This document shows positions 23,906-31,205 of a stretch of DNA of 43,798 nucleotides, piece by piece (positions within the stretch are counted from its first letter, which is position 1; each line of letters starts with the position of its first letter). This stretch comes from an uncultured Eubacteriales bacterium. GTDB taxonomy: Bacteria > Bacillota > Clostridia > Oscillospirales > Oscillospiraceae. The notes under the pieces are model-generated. The model made no database searches and was not told the origin of the DNA. It saw nothing but the letters and a program-made list of their open reading frames with translations. The position numbers and the translations under genes were made by a program. The DNA lies in the NCBI GenBank assembly GCA_900544975.1, contig UQXI01000027.1, forward strand, positions 1-43,798, in the 5' to 3' direction.

Positions 23906-23937
23906 CGTAGGGTGCGGCTTCTCCGACGCACCCTACG
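23906..23937. repeat. Perfect 11-bp inverted repeat
   Basis: CGTAGGGTGCG (23906-23916)/CGCACCCTACG (23927-23937) with a 10-nt loop, upstream of the lipoprotein promoter. It resembles the GTAGGGGCGG hairpins of the MITE-like element and may be a related short repeat. Confidence 0.6.
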
Positions 23938-24007
23938 GATGGATGCTCAGGGGCATGGGTTTTGCCCAGAGAGAACTGGGAAATCTCTGTTCTTTCTCTT
24001 TCCTGTG

Positions 24008-24016
24008 TGTTATAAT
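24008..24016 (+). promoter_or_regulatory. Extended -10 promoter of the HEXXH lipoprotein
   Basis: TGTTATAAT: a perfect -10 with TG extension and no good -35. The leader is about 33 nt. Confidence 0.6.
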
Positions 24017-24055
24017 GTTCATGAAAGTAACCGGGCAGAAAGAGGGGGGAGACAA

Positions 24056-25933
24056 ATGAGACGGTGGTTGGCAGTGTTATTGGTGCTGGTTCTGGCACTG
24101 GCAGGAGGATGTACGCCCCAGGAGCTGCAAGAGCCGTCGGATTCCCAGGCGGAGCCTGCCCCGGTTTCTTCTGCGCCAACGGAGCCGGGGTCTGCTGTGG
24201 TGCGGCTTTCCCAGGCGGTTTCCGGGGAGCTGCAGTGTTTGAAGAGCCGGGGCGGGCGATGCCTGGCGGTCTATGGTGTGGCGGGAAACGTCTGTGAAGC
24301 GGCGCTGTATGATTTACAAACCGGGGAGCTTTTGGGTATGCAGACTCTGCCGGACGGGCAATATGAGGCCGCGCTGCTGCCTGATGGGACGGCGGCGGTG
24401 CTGGATGAGAAAACCGGGCGGGCGCTGCGGTATGACGCCAGCCTGAGCCGGTGCCTGAGGCAGGAGGCGGGCTGGGGCAGCCAGTGGCTTCTGGAAGACA
24501 CGGGATTTCTCTGGTCCCTGGGCCCCTGCGGGCAGGTGTGTAGGGTGGACCTCTGCACCGGGACCCGGCAGGAATATTGGCTCCCGGAAGACGAGGAGCA
24601 TGCCCTGGTGGGGTTCGGCCAGGATCGCATTTTGATCTGGAGCGCAGGGGAGGAGGAGCATACCTCCTGGTTGGACTGGCGAACCGGGGAGATCCTGCCC
24701 GATGAGGCTTGGAACAACGGGGCGCTTTTGTGGCGCACCGGGTGTGCGGCAGAGTATACCAGCCGGGACGGACTCTGGATCCGACCGCTGGGGGAGGATG
24801 CGGTGTATTGTTTTCCCCACCGGGAGGAGAGCGCCCTCTGGGACCTGACAGACCGTCGGGCTTTGCTGGTGGACGAGTCCGGCCGGTTGGAAGTCTGGGA
24901 CCTTTGGAACCAGAAGCGGTGGAGTCGCCTGGAGCCCCAGTGTGTGGGGGCGACTTTGACAGAGGAAACCCTGCTCTATGCGCTGGAAATAGGGGGGACC
25001 ACCCGGCTGTACCGGTGGGATTACCGGCAGGAGACGCCGGAGGAGACCGGCTGTGAGCGGCTGACCATCCAGGAGTTGGAGGCGAAAAACCGGGCCACAG
25101 CAGCAGCCGTCCGGCGCCGGACCGGGATCCAGGTGTATTACGGCCAGGCGGGTGTGGCCTTCCAGGACATGGGTCCCAGCGGCTATGTAGGACGGGTGGA
25201 AGAAAACCCGGTACTCATTTCCATAGCCCTGGAGGCGGTGGATCATTTTACACGGCAGTATCCCCAGGGGATGTTCCAGGAGATGGTGACAGAGCCGGTG
25301 GAGCGGCTGGAGCTGTACCTCTCCGGCGCCTTGGCTCCGGACGGAGACGGGAGTATTGCCTCTGCCTATGGCTTCACGGCGAAGCTGACTCCGGTCCGGG
25401 TTGTGGTCATGAATCTGGACCTGCTGGGGGACCGGTCCCAGGCCTTTTTTGAGCAGAGCCTGGCCCATGAGTTCATGCATGTGATGGAAGACCGGATCTA
25501 TGCCTGCGCCGTGGAAGATGAGATTGATTATTTGGCCTACTGGGAGTGCTTCACTCCCGGGGAGGAGGCGTATTTTTACTCCTATTTTGATGAAAACGGG
25601 GTGGAAATTCAAGATCCCACCTTTACCCTGGCTGGCCGGGGGCTGGAGGGCGGAGAGGTCTGGTTTTTGGACAGTTACTCCAGAAGCTACCCCCTGGAGG
25701 ACCGGGGGCGGATTTTGGAGTACTTGTATGCTGGCCCAGAGGGGGCATATGCCCAGGCCTTTGAAGAGCCTCACATCCGGGACAAGGCCCAGTACCTGTG
25801 TGCAGTGATCCGGGCCTGCTTCCCCAGCTGCGCCGGTGCGGACCGGCTCCCCTGGGAGACGCTGGTGGACCCGGTTCCCTTCTCCCAGTACCAGGAGGCC
25901 GTGATGGCCTTTGAGCCCCTGGCGAAAGGGTAA
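24056..25933 (+). CDS. Lipoprotein with propeller-like N-terminus and HEXXH metallopeptidase motif
   Basis: 625 residues. The signal peptide MRRWLAVLLVLVLALAGGC ends in a lipobox (Cys19), so it is anchored to the outer face of the membrane. About residues 45-350 are repeating beta-strand units with Asp/Gly turns (YDLQTGELLG, LDEKTGRALRYD, DLTDRRALLVDESGRLEVWD) that look like a beta-propeller. The C-terminal part carries HEFMH (471-475), a zinc-binding HEXXH, within QSLAHEFMHVMEDRIY; a downstream acidic third ligand is likely but not pinned down. A secreted zinc peptidase is the best guess; I know no named family for it. The ATG at 24056 has AGGGGGGAG upstream; the longer frame upstream is not coding. 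Confidence 0.75.
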   Translation: MRRWLAVLLVLVLALAGGCTPQELQEPSDSQAEPAPVSSAPTEPGSAVVRLSQAVSGELQCLKSRGGRCLAVYGVAGNVCEAALYDLQTGELLGMQTLPDGQYEAALLPDGTAAVLDEKTGRALRYDASLSRCLRQEAGWGSQWLLEDTGFLWSLGPCGQVCRVDLCTGTRQEYWLPEDEEHALVGFGQDRILIWSAGEEEHTSWLDWRTGEILPDEAWNNGALLWRTGCAAEYTSRDGLWIRPLGEDAVYCFPHREESALWDLTDRRALLVDESGRLEVWDLWNQKRWSRLEPQCVGATLTEETLLYALEIGGTTRLYRWDYRQETPEETGCERLTIQELEAKNRATAAAVRRRTGIQVYYGQAGVAFQDMGPSGYVGRVEENPVLISIALEAVDHFTRQYPQGMFQEMVTEPVERLELYLSGALAPDGDGSIASAYGFTAKLTPVRVVVMNLDLLGDRSQAFFEQSLAHEFMHVMEDRIYACAVEDEIDYLAYWECFTPGEEAYFYSYFDENGVEIQDPTFTLAGRGLEGGEVWFLDSYSRSYPLEDRGRILEYLYAGPEGAYAQAFEEPHIRDKAQYLCAVIRACFPSCAGADRLPWETLVDPVPFSQYQEAVMAFEPLAKG

Positions 25934-25969
25934 AATTCACAAAGTGTTCAAGAATTTTAGGGGGGTCTA

Positions 25970-26218
25970 TGGTACAATATGACCAGAAGCTGGAGGCGAT
26001 GGAGCTTCCCCAAAGGTTGTGATGCCCATGGGCTAGGGTTCTGCTAATTTTGCACAAAGAATATGTTATGATCTGGACGTGTGGAGCGCCTTCCACCGGG
26101 CTTCGAGTGACGATGCTGCGGAGGATTTCGCGGATAACCCGACGTTGCTCCCAGGGGGCCCACTGATATATCGCAAGAGACCACGGTCTGCCGACGAAAG
26201 GCCGTGGTCTCCTTTTTT
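25970..26218 (+). ncRNA. Candidate structured small RNA
   Basis: This 250-bp stretch between convergent genes has no reading frame. It starts with an extended -10 (TGGTACAAT, 25970-25978), holds a second -10-like TATGAT (26067-26072), and ends in a strong terminator. In between are several short stems: GAAGCT/AGCTTC near 25988, GTGGA/TCCAC near 26080, CTGCG/CGCGG near 26118. Nothing on the plus strand follows it, so it is more likely a free-standing RNA than a riboswitch. I could not match it to 6S, SRP, RNase P or tmRNA. Confidence 0.45.
26177..26218 (+). terminator. Terminator of the candidate RNA
   Basis: The 10-bp stem GAGACCACGG (26177-26186)/CCGTGGTCTC (26202-26211) is followed by six T (26213-26218). 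Confidence 0.85.
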
Positions 26219-26220
26219 AT

Positions 26221-26625
26221 TCAAATCCACTGCCAATTTCGGCGGGGCTGGCCAAACAGGCGACGGTTCAAAAAGTCGTAAGACCAGATGGCCCCCAGGC
26301 TCACAGGGATCCATAGAAGGGTGAAGGGCAGGCAAATTTGCCCCAGAAAGTTGCCGGGCATGGCGCTGTAGCTCCAGACCTGGTAATTCCGATTGACCAG
26401 CAGTCCGGCGGCAAGCTCCACGAAAGTGATGATTCCCGCCCCGGTCAACATGCGCCAGGTCAGTGGCAGGGGCCTGTCCAGCTCCCCCAGGTGACCGATG
26501 AGCAGAAAACAGGTCCCTCCGGCGGCAAACATACTACCGTGGCTCCAGCCCCGCCACAATAATTCCAGACCGGTGTAGGCCATGCCACCCAAATACCAGA
26601 GGACGGAATATCTCCATAGCCGCAT
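26221..26625 (-). CDS. CmpB-like membrane protein (putative ABC-transporter type IV family)
   Basis: 134 residues, about four membrane helices. The sequence LGGMAYTGLELLWRGWSHGSMFAAGG near the start and VWSYSAMPGNFLGQICLPFTLLWIPVS near the end match the pattern I know from the PF06541 (ABC_trans_CmpB) family of Bacillota. The 'ABC transporter' label of that family is weakly founded, and no ATPase is adjacent. The ATG at 26625 has GGGAGG upstream. The gene is monocistronic and ends against the RNA terminator. Family assignment is from memory of the motif. Confidence 0.65.
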   Translation of the reverse strand: MRLWRYSVLWYLGGMAYTGLELLWRGWSHGSMFAAGGTCFLLIGHLGELDRPLPLTWRMLTGAGIITFVELAAGLLVNRNYQVWSYSAMPGNFLGQICLPFTLLWIPVSLGAIWSYDFLNRRLFGQPRRNWQWI

Positions 26626-26773
26626 TGCGTTACCTCCCGCGATTGTAATAGGAAGATTCTACCCCGGCCTGAGGAGATTCAAACCCGATCCTCCACGGAG
26701 AATGGGTTGCGGCTGTCATCATGGGAAGAGCGGCGCAAAAAAACAGAGCTGCACGTTTATTTTGCCGTTTTTG

Positions 26774-26802
26774 GTGACAAATGCTGCGAAATATGCTACA
26801 AT
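26774..26802 (+). promoter_or_regulatory. Promoter of the M29 aminopeptidase gene
   Basis: GTGACA (26774-26779), 17 bp, TACAAT (26797-26802), extended -10 TG at 26794-26795. The leader is about 115 nt. Confidence 0.7.
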
Positions 26803-26924
26803 GGCCACAAAGCAGCCAGCTTCCACTCGATTTTTTGAGGCGGAAACATATGGCCGCCCAGCGCGGCCTCAGCGGCGGGAACAACTGCCTGCGGGCAGTA
26901 TCATGGAAAGGAGTACCCAACCTT

Positions 26925-28148
26925 ATGAAGAAAACAATCCTGCGGGAATATGCCCGGCTCATTGTCCGTTCCGGTGTGAATGTACAGAAGGGCCAGGACG
27001 TCCTCATTTATGCTGACTTGGATCAGCCGGAATTTGTACAGATGGTGGTGGAGGAGGCCTATAAGGCCAAGGCCCGGAAGGTCACCGTCAATTGGAACTT
27101 CCAACCTCTACAGAAGCTCCATGTCCGCTACCAGAGCGTCAAGACCCTAGGCACGGTGGAGGCCTGGGAGGAGGCCCGGCAGCAGCACTACGTGGACATT
27201 CTCCCCTGCCGGATTCATCTGGTGTCTGAGGATCCCGATGGCCTCAAGGGCGTGAACCTGGAGAAGATGGCCAAGGGCCGCCAGGCTTCCTATCAGATCC
27301 TGAAGCCCTATGTGGATCAGCGGCAGAATAAAGAGCAGTGGTGCATCGCGGCCGTCCCCGGCGCCGCCTGGGCCAAGAAGATTTTCCCCCACCTCACCCG
27401 GAGCCAGGCCATGGAGAAGCTGTGGGAGGCCATTCTCTCCACCTCCCGGGTGAACGGCGATCCGGTGGCCGCCTGGGAAGAGCACAACCGGGATCTGAAG
27501 GCCCGTTGCGACTATTTGAACGGCCTGGGCATTGAGAGCCTCCACTACACCGCAGACAACGGCACGGACTTTACCGTGGGCATGATGCCGGAGGCCCAGT
27601 TCTGCGGCGGCGGGGAGAAGAGCCTGCAGGGCATTTTCTACAACCCCAACATTCCCACAGAGGAGTGCTTCATCTCTCCCAAGCGGGGAGTCGCCGAGGG
27701 CATTGTCTACGCCACCAAGCCCCTGAGTTATCAGGGCCAGCTCATTGAGGGCTTCTCCATTCGCTTTGCCGGCGGCAAGGCTGTGGAGGTCCACGCAGAG
27801 AAGAACGAGGAGCTGCTGAAGACCATGATTTCCATGGACGAGGGCGCCGCCTACCTGGGAGAGTGCGCCCTGGTGCCCCAGAGCTCCCCCATTGCCCAGT
27901 GCGGCTACCTGTTCTACAACACCCTGTTTGACGAGAACGCCGCCTGCCACCTGGCCCTGGGCATGGGCTTCGCCGATACCATCCGGGACTTCCAGAACAA
28001 AACCCTGGAGGAATGCCGCAGCTACGGCGTCAACGACTCCATGATCCACGAGGACTTTATGATTGGCTGCGATTCCATGAACATCGACGCCCACACCCGG
28101 GATGGCAAGGTGGTTCCCATCTTCCGGAACGGCAACTGGGCCTTCTGA
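26925..28148 (+). CDS. Aminopeptidase, M29 family
   Basis: A thermophilic-type (AmpS/AmpT, M29) metal aminopeptidase that removes N-terminal residues from peptides in the cytoplasm. 407 residues, the normal length. The N-terminal domain begins EYARLIVRSGVNVQKGQDVLIYADLDQPEFVQMVVEEAYKAKARKV. The catalytic domain contains LHYTADNGTDFTVGMMPEAQFCGGGEKS, the metal-ligand region NIPTEECFISPKRGVAEGIVYATKP, LGECALVPQSSPIA, LFDENAACHLALGMGF and the C-terminal HEDFMIGCDSMNIDAHTRDGKVVPIFRNGNWAF. The ATG at 26925 has AAAGGAG about 11 nt upstream. It stands alone. Confidence 0.93.
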   Translation: MKKTILREYARLIVRSGVNVQKGQDVLIYADLDQPEFVQMVVEEAYKAKARKVTVNWNFQPLQKLHVRYQSVKTLGTVEAWEEARQQHYVDILPCRIHLVSEDPDGLKGVNLEKMAKGRQASYQILKPYVDQRQNKEQWCIAAVPGAAWAKKIFPHLTRSQAMEKLWEAILSTSRVNGDPVAAWEEHNRDLKARCDYLNGLGIESLHYTADNGTDFTVGMMPEAQFCGGGEKSLQGIFYNPNIPTEECFISPKRGVAEGIVYATKPLSYQGQLIEGFSIRFAGGKAVEVHAEKNEELLKTMISMDEGAAYLGECALVPQSSPIAQCGYLFYNTLFDENAACHLALGMGFADTIRDFQNKTLEECRSYGVNDSMIHEDFMIGCDSMNIDAHTRDGKVVPIFRNGNWAF

Positions 28149-28173
28149 ACCTGAGCGCATGATCTGATACAAT

Positions 28174-28284
28174 ATGGGTCTGCCGCAAGGGAGTTCCAGA
28201 CGCACCTTTGCAGGATGTGATGCCAAGCTTTGGCACTTCCAGCATCCTGCAAAGGCAGTCTACTCCCCTTTGCAGCAGACCCAT
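28174..28284. repeat. 111-bp nested inverted repeat after the aminopeptidase
   Basis: Three stems lie one inside the other: ATGGGTCTGC (28174-28183)/GCAGACCCAT (28275-28284); GGGAGT/ACTCCC (28189-28194/28262-28267); a perfect 13-bp CCTTTGCAGGATG (28205-28217)/28243-28255; and TGCCAA-GCT-TTGGCA at the tip (28221-28235). An extended -10 (TGATACAAT, 28165-28173) immediately precedes it. It could be an RNA hairpin, a 3' end, or a repeat-family member. Confidence 0.7.
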
Positions 28285-28316
28285 GTTGTTGAAACCGGGA
28301 GGAGAATCTTCCGCGA

Positions 28317-28828
28317 GTACCTTGTAACCGCTCAAAATATTGTGATTTGCGTTGCGGAAAGATTGCCCCTTGGGGGAATGCGCCAGGGTTCCGACTCTGC
28401 GGGGGTGGGCCGGTCTGTCCGCTTAGTGGAAACACAGAGCGTTTCCCTCCCATGTTCTACAAACTCAAGGTGCCTACCACGGGCGGACACATGGGTCCGC
28501 CCCTACGATGATATCCCGACACAGTGCGCAAACAGATTCTTCGGTGTTTTGGTAGAATACGTCCTATTTTCTATCAATTTTGGACGTTTAAATGACAAAA
28601 TGCGCCGGACAATTTCCTCCCAAACTCGCCGCCTGCCGTAGGGGCGGACCTATGTGTCCGCCCGGCAGAAACATCTTGCGTTTCTCTCCCATGTTCGGCG
28701 AATTCGTAATACCCCCACAGGAGGACACGTCGGCCCATCCCAACGGCCTTGCCCGCGCCTCTGAGCGTGTTCTCCCAAGGGGAATCTAGCCGCAACACAA
28801 AGCGTAATATTTTTGAGGTACAACGTAC
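28317..28828 (+). mobile_element. MITE-like non-autonomous element, full copy
   Basis: A 512-bp non-coding element with imperfect terminal inverted repeats of about 65 bp. Left end: GTACCTTGTAACCGCTCAAA, continuing through TTGCGTTGCGG and GATTGCCCCTTGGGG. Right end reversed: GTACGTTGTACCTCAAAAAT, continuing through TTGTGTTGCGG and GATTCCCCTTGGG. Internally there are two palindromic GGGCGGAC..GTCCGCCC hairpins (about 28480-28507 and 28637-28664) in opposite orientation, and TTTAAATGACAAAAT at 28588. A second copy in inverted orientation lies at 42103-42496. No transposase is encoded. No clear target-site duplication is seen. Confidence 0.75.
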
Positions 28829-29490
28829 TAGGGCCGGGCCCATTTGGTTTCTTGGAACTCTGTTACCACGTCGGTGCAGTCGCGGGGGACAGGAATCCAA
28901 TACACATGGCCGAATTGGGAGGCGACATAGCCTCCAATGTACCACTCTGTGTCATTGGAATAGGATTCCCGGGAACAGGTTACGGTAACAGTCGCACCTT
29001 CCGTTTCCACGGCTTCTAACCGGGATCGTAAGTAAGGACTGCCTTTGCAGCAGAAATCCACTACAGCCAGTTGGTATTCCGAAAAGAAGGAGGCATCCAA
29101 CTCTTCTGACAGGCGGTCTACCTGGACCTCGTGGGCAGTGAATGTCCCATTGGTAGCCTCATCTGCATCCTGCTCCTTCTTCTCAATCATAGACAAAAGC
29201 GTCTGATATTCCTCCCAGCTGTCAATGAGAAGGGCGCCTTCTGCGTACATATGACCTGCGGTGCAGGTATCGGTGGAGGTGAGGTTATGGTCATCTTCCC
29301 AGTCCGTCTGCCAACCGTTATATGACCATTTGATATACGATAGCTCCTCATTTTCTGAGAATGTTTCCAGAGCTTCTGTCTCCTCAGCCGGATTCTTGCG
29401 CGCAACAATTTGTTTGGTCAAAAAGAAGGAGAGCAGGAATACTACGACTGCGGCGACAAGCCAAGCAGATACAATCATTCTTTTTTTCAT
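28828..29490 (-). CDS. Membrane-anchored exported protein, unknown; stop supplied by the MITE end
   Basis: 220 residues. The ATG at 29490 has AGGAG upstream. Residues 2-25 are a signal anchor (KKRMIVSAWLVAAVVVFLLSFFLTKQI) nearly identical in style to the two genes upstream. The rest is extracytoplasmic, acidic and rich in Trp/Tyr/Cys: WSYNGWQTDWEDDHNLT, then SFFSEYQLAVVDFCCKGSPY and TCSRESYSNDTEWYIGG. The TAG stop (28828-28830) straddles the end of the MITE-like element, so the original C-terminus may have been longer. It overlaps the upstream gene in ATGA. The base composition is AT-richer than the flanking housekeeping genes. Family not recognised. Confidence 0.7.
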   Translation of the reverse strand: MKKRMIVSAWLVAAVVVFLLSFFLTKQIVARKNPAEETEALETFSENEELSYIKWSYNGWQTDWEDDHNLTSTDTCTAGHMYAEGALLIDSWEEYQTLLSMIEKKEQDADEATNGTFTAHEVQVDRLSEELDASFFSEYQLAVVDFCCKGSPYLRSRLEAVETEGATVTVTCSRESYSNDTEWYIGGYVASQFGHVYWIPVPRDCTDVVTEFQETKWARP

Positions 29491-30233
29491 TGGCAATCTC
29501 CTGGTTCCACCCAATTGCTTATCAGTTGATTTGCAGAACTGTCTTTGGAATTTCTGATGGAGAAAGTGGCGTTTTCCTGTCCTGAGGGTAGGCCAATTTC
29601 GGTGTAATCAGAGAGAGTGACAGATACGGGTGAAGATTCGATGCCATCGCTGCGGAGGAACGAGATGGTACAGGGACCTGCCATGCCAGATGTAGTGACG
29701 GTATTGCCGACGACCTGAAGGGAAGCGCTACCAGTCGCATTGCCCCGGATGGAGAGGTAACCGGCATTTTCTGTTTGAGGAGAGACCAAGGCGTTGTATG
29801 TCATGTCATCTCCATGTAATTGCACAGTACCATCAGCGCCAACCGAAATACTGGTTATGTTTTGACCAGATGCACCCCCAAAATATTGTGGGTCAGAGAC
29901 AAAAAAGCTGGATTCTCCGCAGGTAGTCGAGTAAGTAAATTGTTCACTGGAGGCTACATACAACTGAAGCGTAGCGGGAGCGTCTGTCCCGTTGGCACAA
30001 AGCTGCATATCTTCAATTTCCATATTGCCGGATAAAGAAGCACCGTCGCAGATCAATTGCTCGCCAGAGGCACTTTCAATTGTGAATGGTATAAATGGAA
30101 CGCTTAGTAGTGCTGTGCTTTCGCCTTCAGTGACTTCACTGCGCGCAGCGATTTGACTAGTCAAAAAGAAGGAGGTCCCAAATACCATGACTGCGGCGGT
30201 AACCCAAATGGATATTACGATTCTCTTTTTCAT
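29487..30233 (-). CDS. Membrane-anchored exported protein with beta-rich domain, unknown
   Basis: 248 residues. Signal anchor at 3-26 (KRIVISIWVTAAVMVFGTSFFLTSQIA), then a Ser/Thr/Gly-rich region with alternating polar and hydrophobic residues that suggests beta-sheet: GEQLICDGASLSGNMEIEDM, TLQLYVASSEQFTYSTTCGE, FFVSDPQYFGGASGQNITSI, VQLHGDDMTYNALVSP, NTVTTSGMAGPCTISFLRSDG. The ATG at 30233 has AGGAG upstream and overlaps the previous stop (ATGA). It is a close tandem paralogue of the next copy upstream. AT-rich relative to the rest of the window. Function unknown; a surface or adhesion role is a guess only. Confidence 0.7.
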   Translation of the reverse strand: MKKRIVISIWVTAAVMVFGTSFFLTSQIAARSEVTEGESTALLSVPFIPFTIESASGEQLICDGASLSGNMEIEDMQLCANGTDAPATLQLYVASSEQFTYSTTCGESSFFVSDPQYFGGASGQNITSISVGADGTVQLHGDDMTYNALVSPQTENAGYLSIRGNATGSASLQVVGNTVTTSGMAGPCTISFLRSDGIESSPVSVTLSDYTEIGLPSGQENATFSIRNSKDSSANQLISNWVEPGDCQ

Positions 30234-30766
30234 TCGAAGTCTCCTGGATTCGGCCAATTGCTTATAATTTGATTGGTAATATTATTTGTAGAATTTATGA
30301 TTGCGAATACGGCATGCTCATTTGCAGAGGATAGATCAATTTCAGCATAGTCAGAGAGCGTGGTAGTTACAGGCACTGATTTGACGCCATCATTGCGACA
30401 GAATGAAATGGTGCAGAGCCCTGGCATACCAGATACGGTCACTGTATTGCCTATGGCCTGCATGGAGGAGTCACAGGTAGAGGTAGTGCGGATGGAGAAG
30501 TAACCAGGGTTTTCCGTATGAGGAGAGACTATGGCGTTGTATGTCATATCGTCGCCATGCAGTTGTACGGCACTATTTGCACCGACCGAAATGCGCCTTA
30601 TATTTTGGCCGGATGCACCCCCGAAATACTGCGGATCAGAGACGAAAAAGCTGGATTTTTCGCAAGTAGACGAGTAAGTGAACTGTTCACTGGAGGTAAC
30701 ATACAACTGGAGTGTAGCGGGAGTATTTGGCCCATTAGCACAAATTTGCATATCTTCAATTTCCAT
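30230..30766 (-). pseudogene. 5'-truncated paralogue of the 29487 gene
   Basis: The frame matches the 29487 protein closely from ASGEQIVCDGVSLSGNMEIE through FFVSDPQYFGGASGQN, VQLHGDDMTYNAIVSP and TVSGMPGLCTISFCRNDG to the end. The match continues upstream of the first ATG (30766) to about 30830, but the frame then meets a TGA and no signal anchor is present. So the copy has lost its N-terminal membrane anchor. If translated from 30766 it gives 178 residues and a cytoplasmic product; no good ribosome binding site is seen there. It is the first of three overlapping genes behind the 31019 promoter, and its stop overlaps the next start. Confidence 0.65.
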
Positions 30767-30861
30767 GTTGCCGGATAAGGAAACGCCGTCGCAGACTATT
30801 TGCTCGCCAGAGGCATTTGCGCAAATCTGAATTACAAACGCACAGATAGGTCAAGCAACTG

Positions 30862-30957
30862 CTATCTGTGCATAAAACAGACCGTTTTGATTCTCCACCT
30901 CCAAATGTAAATTTGCTTGTGCAGGAAGTTGCTTGCGCCGCAAAGACTATACCGCAT
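30862..30957 (-). CDS. Short leader reading frame, 31 codons
   Basis: ATG at 30957 follows AAGGAGG at a good distance and encodes MRYSLCGASNFLHKQIYIWR plus 11 residues, ending in TAG. It lies between the promoter and the truncated paralogue. It may be a leader peptide, or the new 5' end created when the ancestral gene start was lost. No family. Confidence 0.35.
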   Translation of the reverse strand: MRYSLCGASNFLHKQIYIWRWRIKTVCFMHR

Positions 30958-31018
30958 ATAGACCCTCCTTAAATCAAGATGTCACTATCGCTTTAGTTTG
31001 GAAGTTTCATACATCTAT

Positions 31019-31047
31019 AGTTTACACCATTTTTGGACTGCTGTCAA
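31019..31047 (-). promoter_or_regulatory. Promoter of the tandem exported-protein operon
   Basis: Minus-strand TTGACA (31042-31047), 17 bp, TAAACT (31019-31024). The predicted leader to 30766 is about 245 nt. Confidence 0.65.
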
Positions 31048-31145
31048 TGGACTTGAAATAATTTTTTGTGACTTCTGGAGGAACGGTAATTTTTAAATTC
31101 TAATAAGGCCAGCAAGAGACCAGGGAGATTCCGGTTTTGCGCCGC

Positions 31146-31174
31146 TTGCAGGGCAGTTCTCCCTGTGTTATAAT
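31146..31174 (+). promoter_or_regulatory. Promoter of uridine phosphorylase gene
   Basis: TTGCAG (31146-31151), 17 bp, TATAAT (31169-31174), extended -10 TG at 31166-31167. Confidence 0.8.
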
Positions 31175-31205
31175 GGCAACATCATGTAAAGAAAAGGTGA
31201 TGGAC

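Noticed and set aside
25985..26150. Guanidine-I (ykkC) or fluoride riboswitch
   Set aside because: Only short pieces (CTAGGGTTC, GGCGATGG) fit; the conserved CTGGTCCGAGAG and CACGGAGGGATAAAAGCCCGGGAGA-type blocks are missing, and no gene follows on that strand.
28473..28664. CRISPR-like repeated palindromes
   Set aside because: The GGGCGGAC..GTCCGCCC units are two in number, in opposite orientation and 160 bp apart, without regular spacers or cas genes.
28574..28945. Minus-strand frame of 123 codons across the MITE end
   Set aside because: Runs through the non-coding repeat and has no start signal; the real gene there begins at 29490.
30862..30970. A Cys-rich frame resembling a lanthipeptide core (SVLCTDSSCLTYLCVC)
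   Set aside because: A TAA stop lies just before it, there is no start codon in that frame, no maturation genes are nearby, and the frame overlaps the homologous region of the truncated paralogue.
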